Of a stretch of DNA of 5,921 nucleotides, positions 5,725 through 5,921 are shown in pieces. Each line of letters begins with the position of its first letter. The first letter of the stretch is position 1. The stretch is taken from NCBI GenBank assembly GCA_949840605.1, contig CATKXN010000155.1:1-5921 (forward strand), read 5' to 3'. The position numbers and the translations under genes are program-made. The notes under the pieces are model-generated. The model saw only the letters and a program-made list of their open reading frames with translations, was not told the origin of the DNA and ran no database searches. Origin of the DNA: an uncultured Alistipes sp. (lineage in GTDB: Bacteria > Bacteroidota > Bacteroidia > Bacteroidales > Rikenellaceae).

Positions 5725-5760
5725 GATTCGTTATCGCCGCCGCAGCGGCGATAAAGAATC
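5725..5760 (-). other. Strong intercistronic hairpin with a cUNCGg tetraloop
   Basis: A perfect 10-bp inverted repeat (5731-5740 with 5745-5754) around a 4-nt loop is extended by a further 5 bp (5725-5729 with 5756-5760) after one mismatch. On the minus, transcribed strand the loop is C(UGCG)G, a member of the extra-stable cUNCGg class; on the plus strand the loop is CGCA and has no such property. No T-tract follows, so it is not a classical terminator. It lies in the 77-nt gap between the upstream gene's stop and the propeller lipoprotein ATG. It may stabilise or set the end of a processed mRNA, or tune expression of the downstream genes. Confidence 0.75.
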
Positions 5761-5778
5761 GAACCGGGTTGCTTGTTG

Positions 5779-5921
5779 TCAATTTTTAGTTAACAGGATG
5801 TCGTCGATCCACAGGCGGTAGTGCTTGGTTCCGTAGGGATGTGCCGCAATCACGATGCGGGTCTCCCGGGTGGCTCCGGCGATTCTGACCACATGCTCCG
5901 TGGGGTTTATGTAGTCGGTCG
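5779..5921 (-). CDS. C-terminal end of an unidentified protein (46 residues visible)
   Basis: An open frame enters from the right edge and ends at TGA (5779-5781); 46 residues are visible. The tail reads TDYINPTEHVVRIAGA, then TRETRIVIAAHPYGTKHYRL and WIDDILLTKN. The alternating hydrophobic pattern and the terminal 'RLWIDDILLTK' recall the last strands of beta-sandwich, carbohydrate-binding-like domains found at the C-terminus of many secreted Bacteroidetes proteins. That is only a resemblance, and no family can be named from so short a piece. It precedes the propeller lipoprotein gene by 77 nt on the same strand with no promoter visible between them, so it is probably the gene ahead in the same operon. 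Confidence 0.7.
   Translation of the reverse strand, partial: TDYINPTEHVVRIAGATRETRIVIAAHPYGTKHYRLWIDDILLTKN

Noticed and set aside
5702..5782. Upstream in-frame start (ATG at 5782) for the propeller lipoprotein.
   Set aside because: It would add 27 residues before the lipoprotein signal, overlap the stop of the previous gene by 4 nt and translate through the stable hairpin; the ATG at 5701 begins directly at the signal sequence.
4079..5821. Open plus-strand frame of 580 codons across the propeller gene and its flanks.
   Set aside because: It crosses two real gene boundaries and the intercistronic hairpin and shows no domain; a shadow frame.
1..5921. tRNA, rRNA, CRISPR array, insertion sequence or attachment site.
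   Set aside because: I saw no cloverleaf, no regularly spaced repeats, no transposase or integrase frame and no terminal inverted repeats with target duplications anywhere in the window.

Overview
The window looks like a chromosomal segment of a GC-rich member of the Bacteroidales. Alistipes or a close relative is my best guess, from base composition, lipoprotein types and gene families; I cannot confirm the species. Supporting signs are a promoter with the Bacteroidetes-type TTTG / TAnnTTTG architecture, absence of clear Shine-Dalgarno sequences, two lipoprotein signal peptides and a WaaP-type kinase of Bacteroidetes style. Every convincing gene is on the minus strand, so transcription runs from right to left. 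Many long open frames on the plus strand, and in other minus frames, are GC-driven shadows.

Right part (5921 to 1560): an apparent four-gene operon of exported proteins. In order of transcription they are the C-terminal end of an unidentified protein (to 5779), a lipoprotein with a TagC / phage P68 receptor-binding-protein-like beta-propeller (5701-4544), an exported GH28-like right-handed beta-helix protein (4536-3241), and a calcineurin-like phosphoesterase lipoprotein (3244-1622). Spacings are 77 nt (holding a strong hairpin with a cUNCGg loop), 7 nt, and a 4-nt ATGA overlap. A hairpin plus T-tract at 1560-1590 closes the unit. The gene set suggests handling of a phosphorylated or pectin-like glycan at the cell surface, which is inference.

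Middle (1503 to 724): a single gene for a lipopolysaccharide-core-type (Kdo/WaaP) kinase, with a TAnnTTTG element placed so close to its ATG that a leaderless mRNA is possible.

Left part (696 to 1): the most interesting region. A near-ideal Bacteroidetes promoter (666-696) precedes a 26-codon leader peptide (561-641) in which 11 of 13 consecutive codons are Phe or Tyr. An AT-rich spacer and an intrinsic terminator (489-518) follow, ending only 11 nt before the start codon of prephenate dehydratase (pheA, 477 to beyond the left edge). The last codons of the leader peptide contain an 8-nt segment exactly complementary to the 5' arm of the terminator. Together these make a complete ribosome-mediated transcription attenuator for aromatic amino acid synthesis. 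The mixed Phe/Tyr run suggests it senses both charged tRNAs. Neither the leader peptide nor the edge-truncated pheA would be found by a simple length-filtered gene search.
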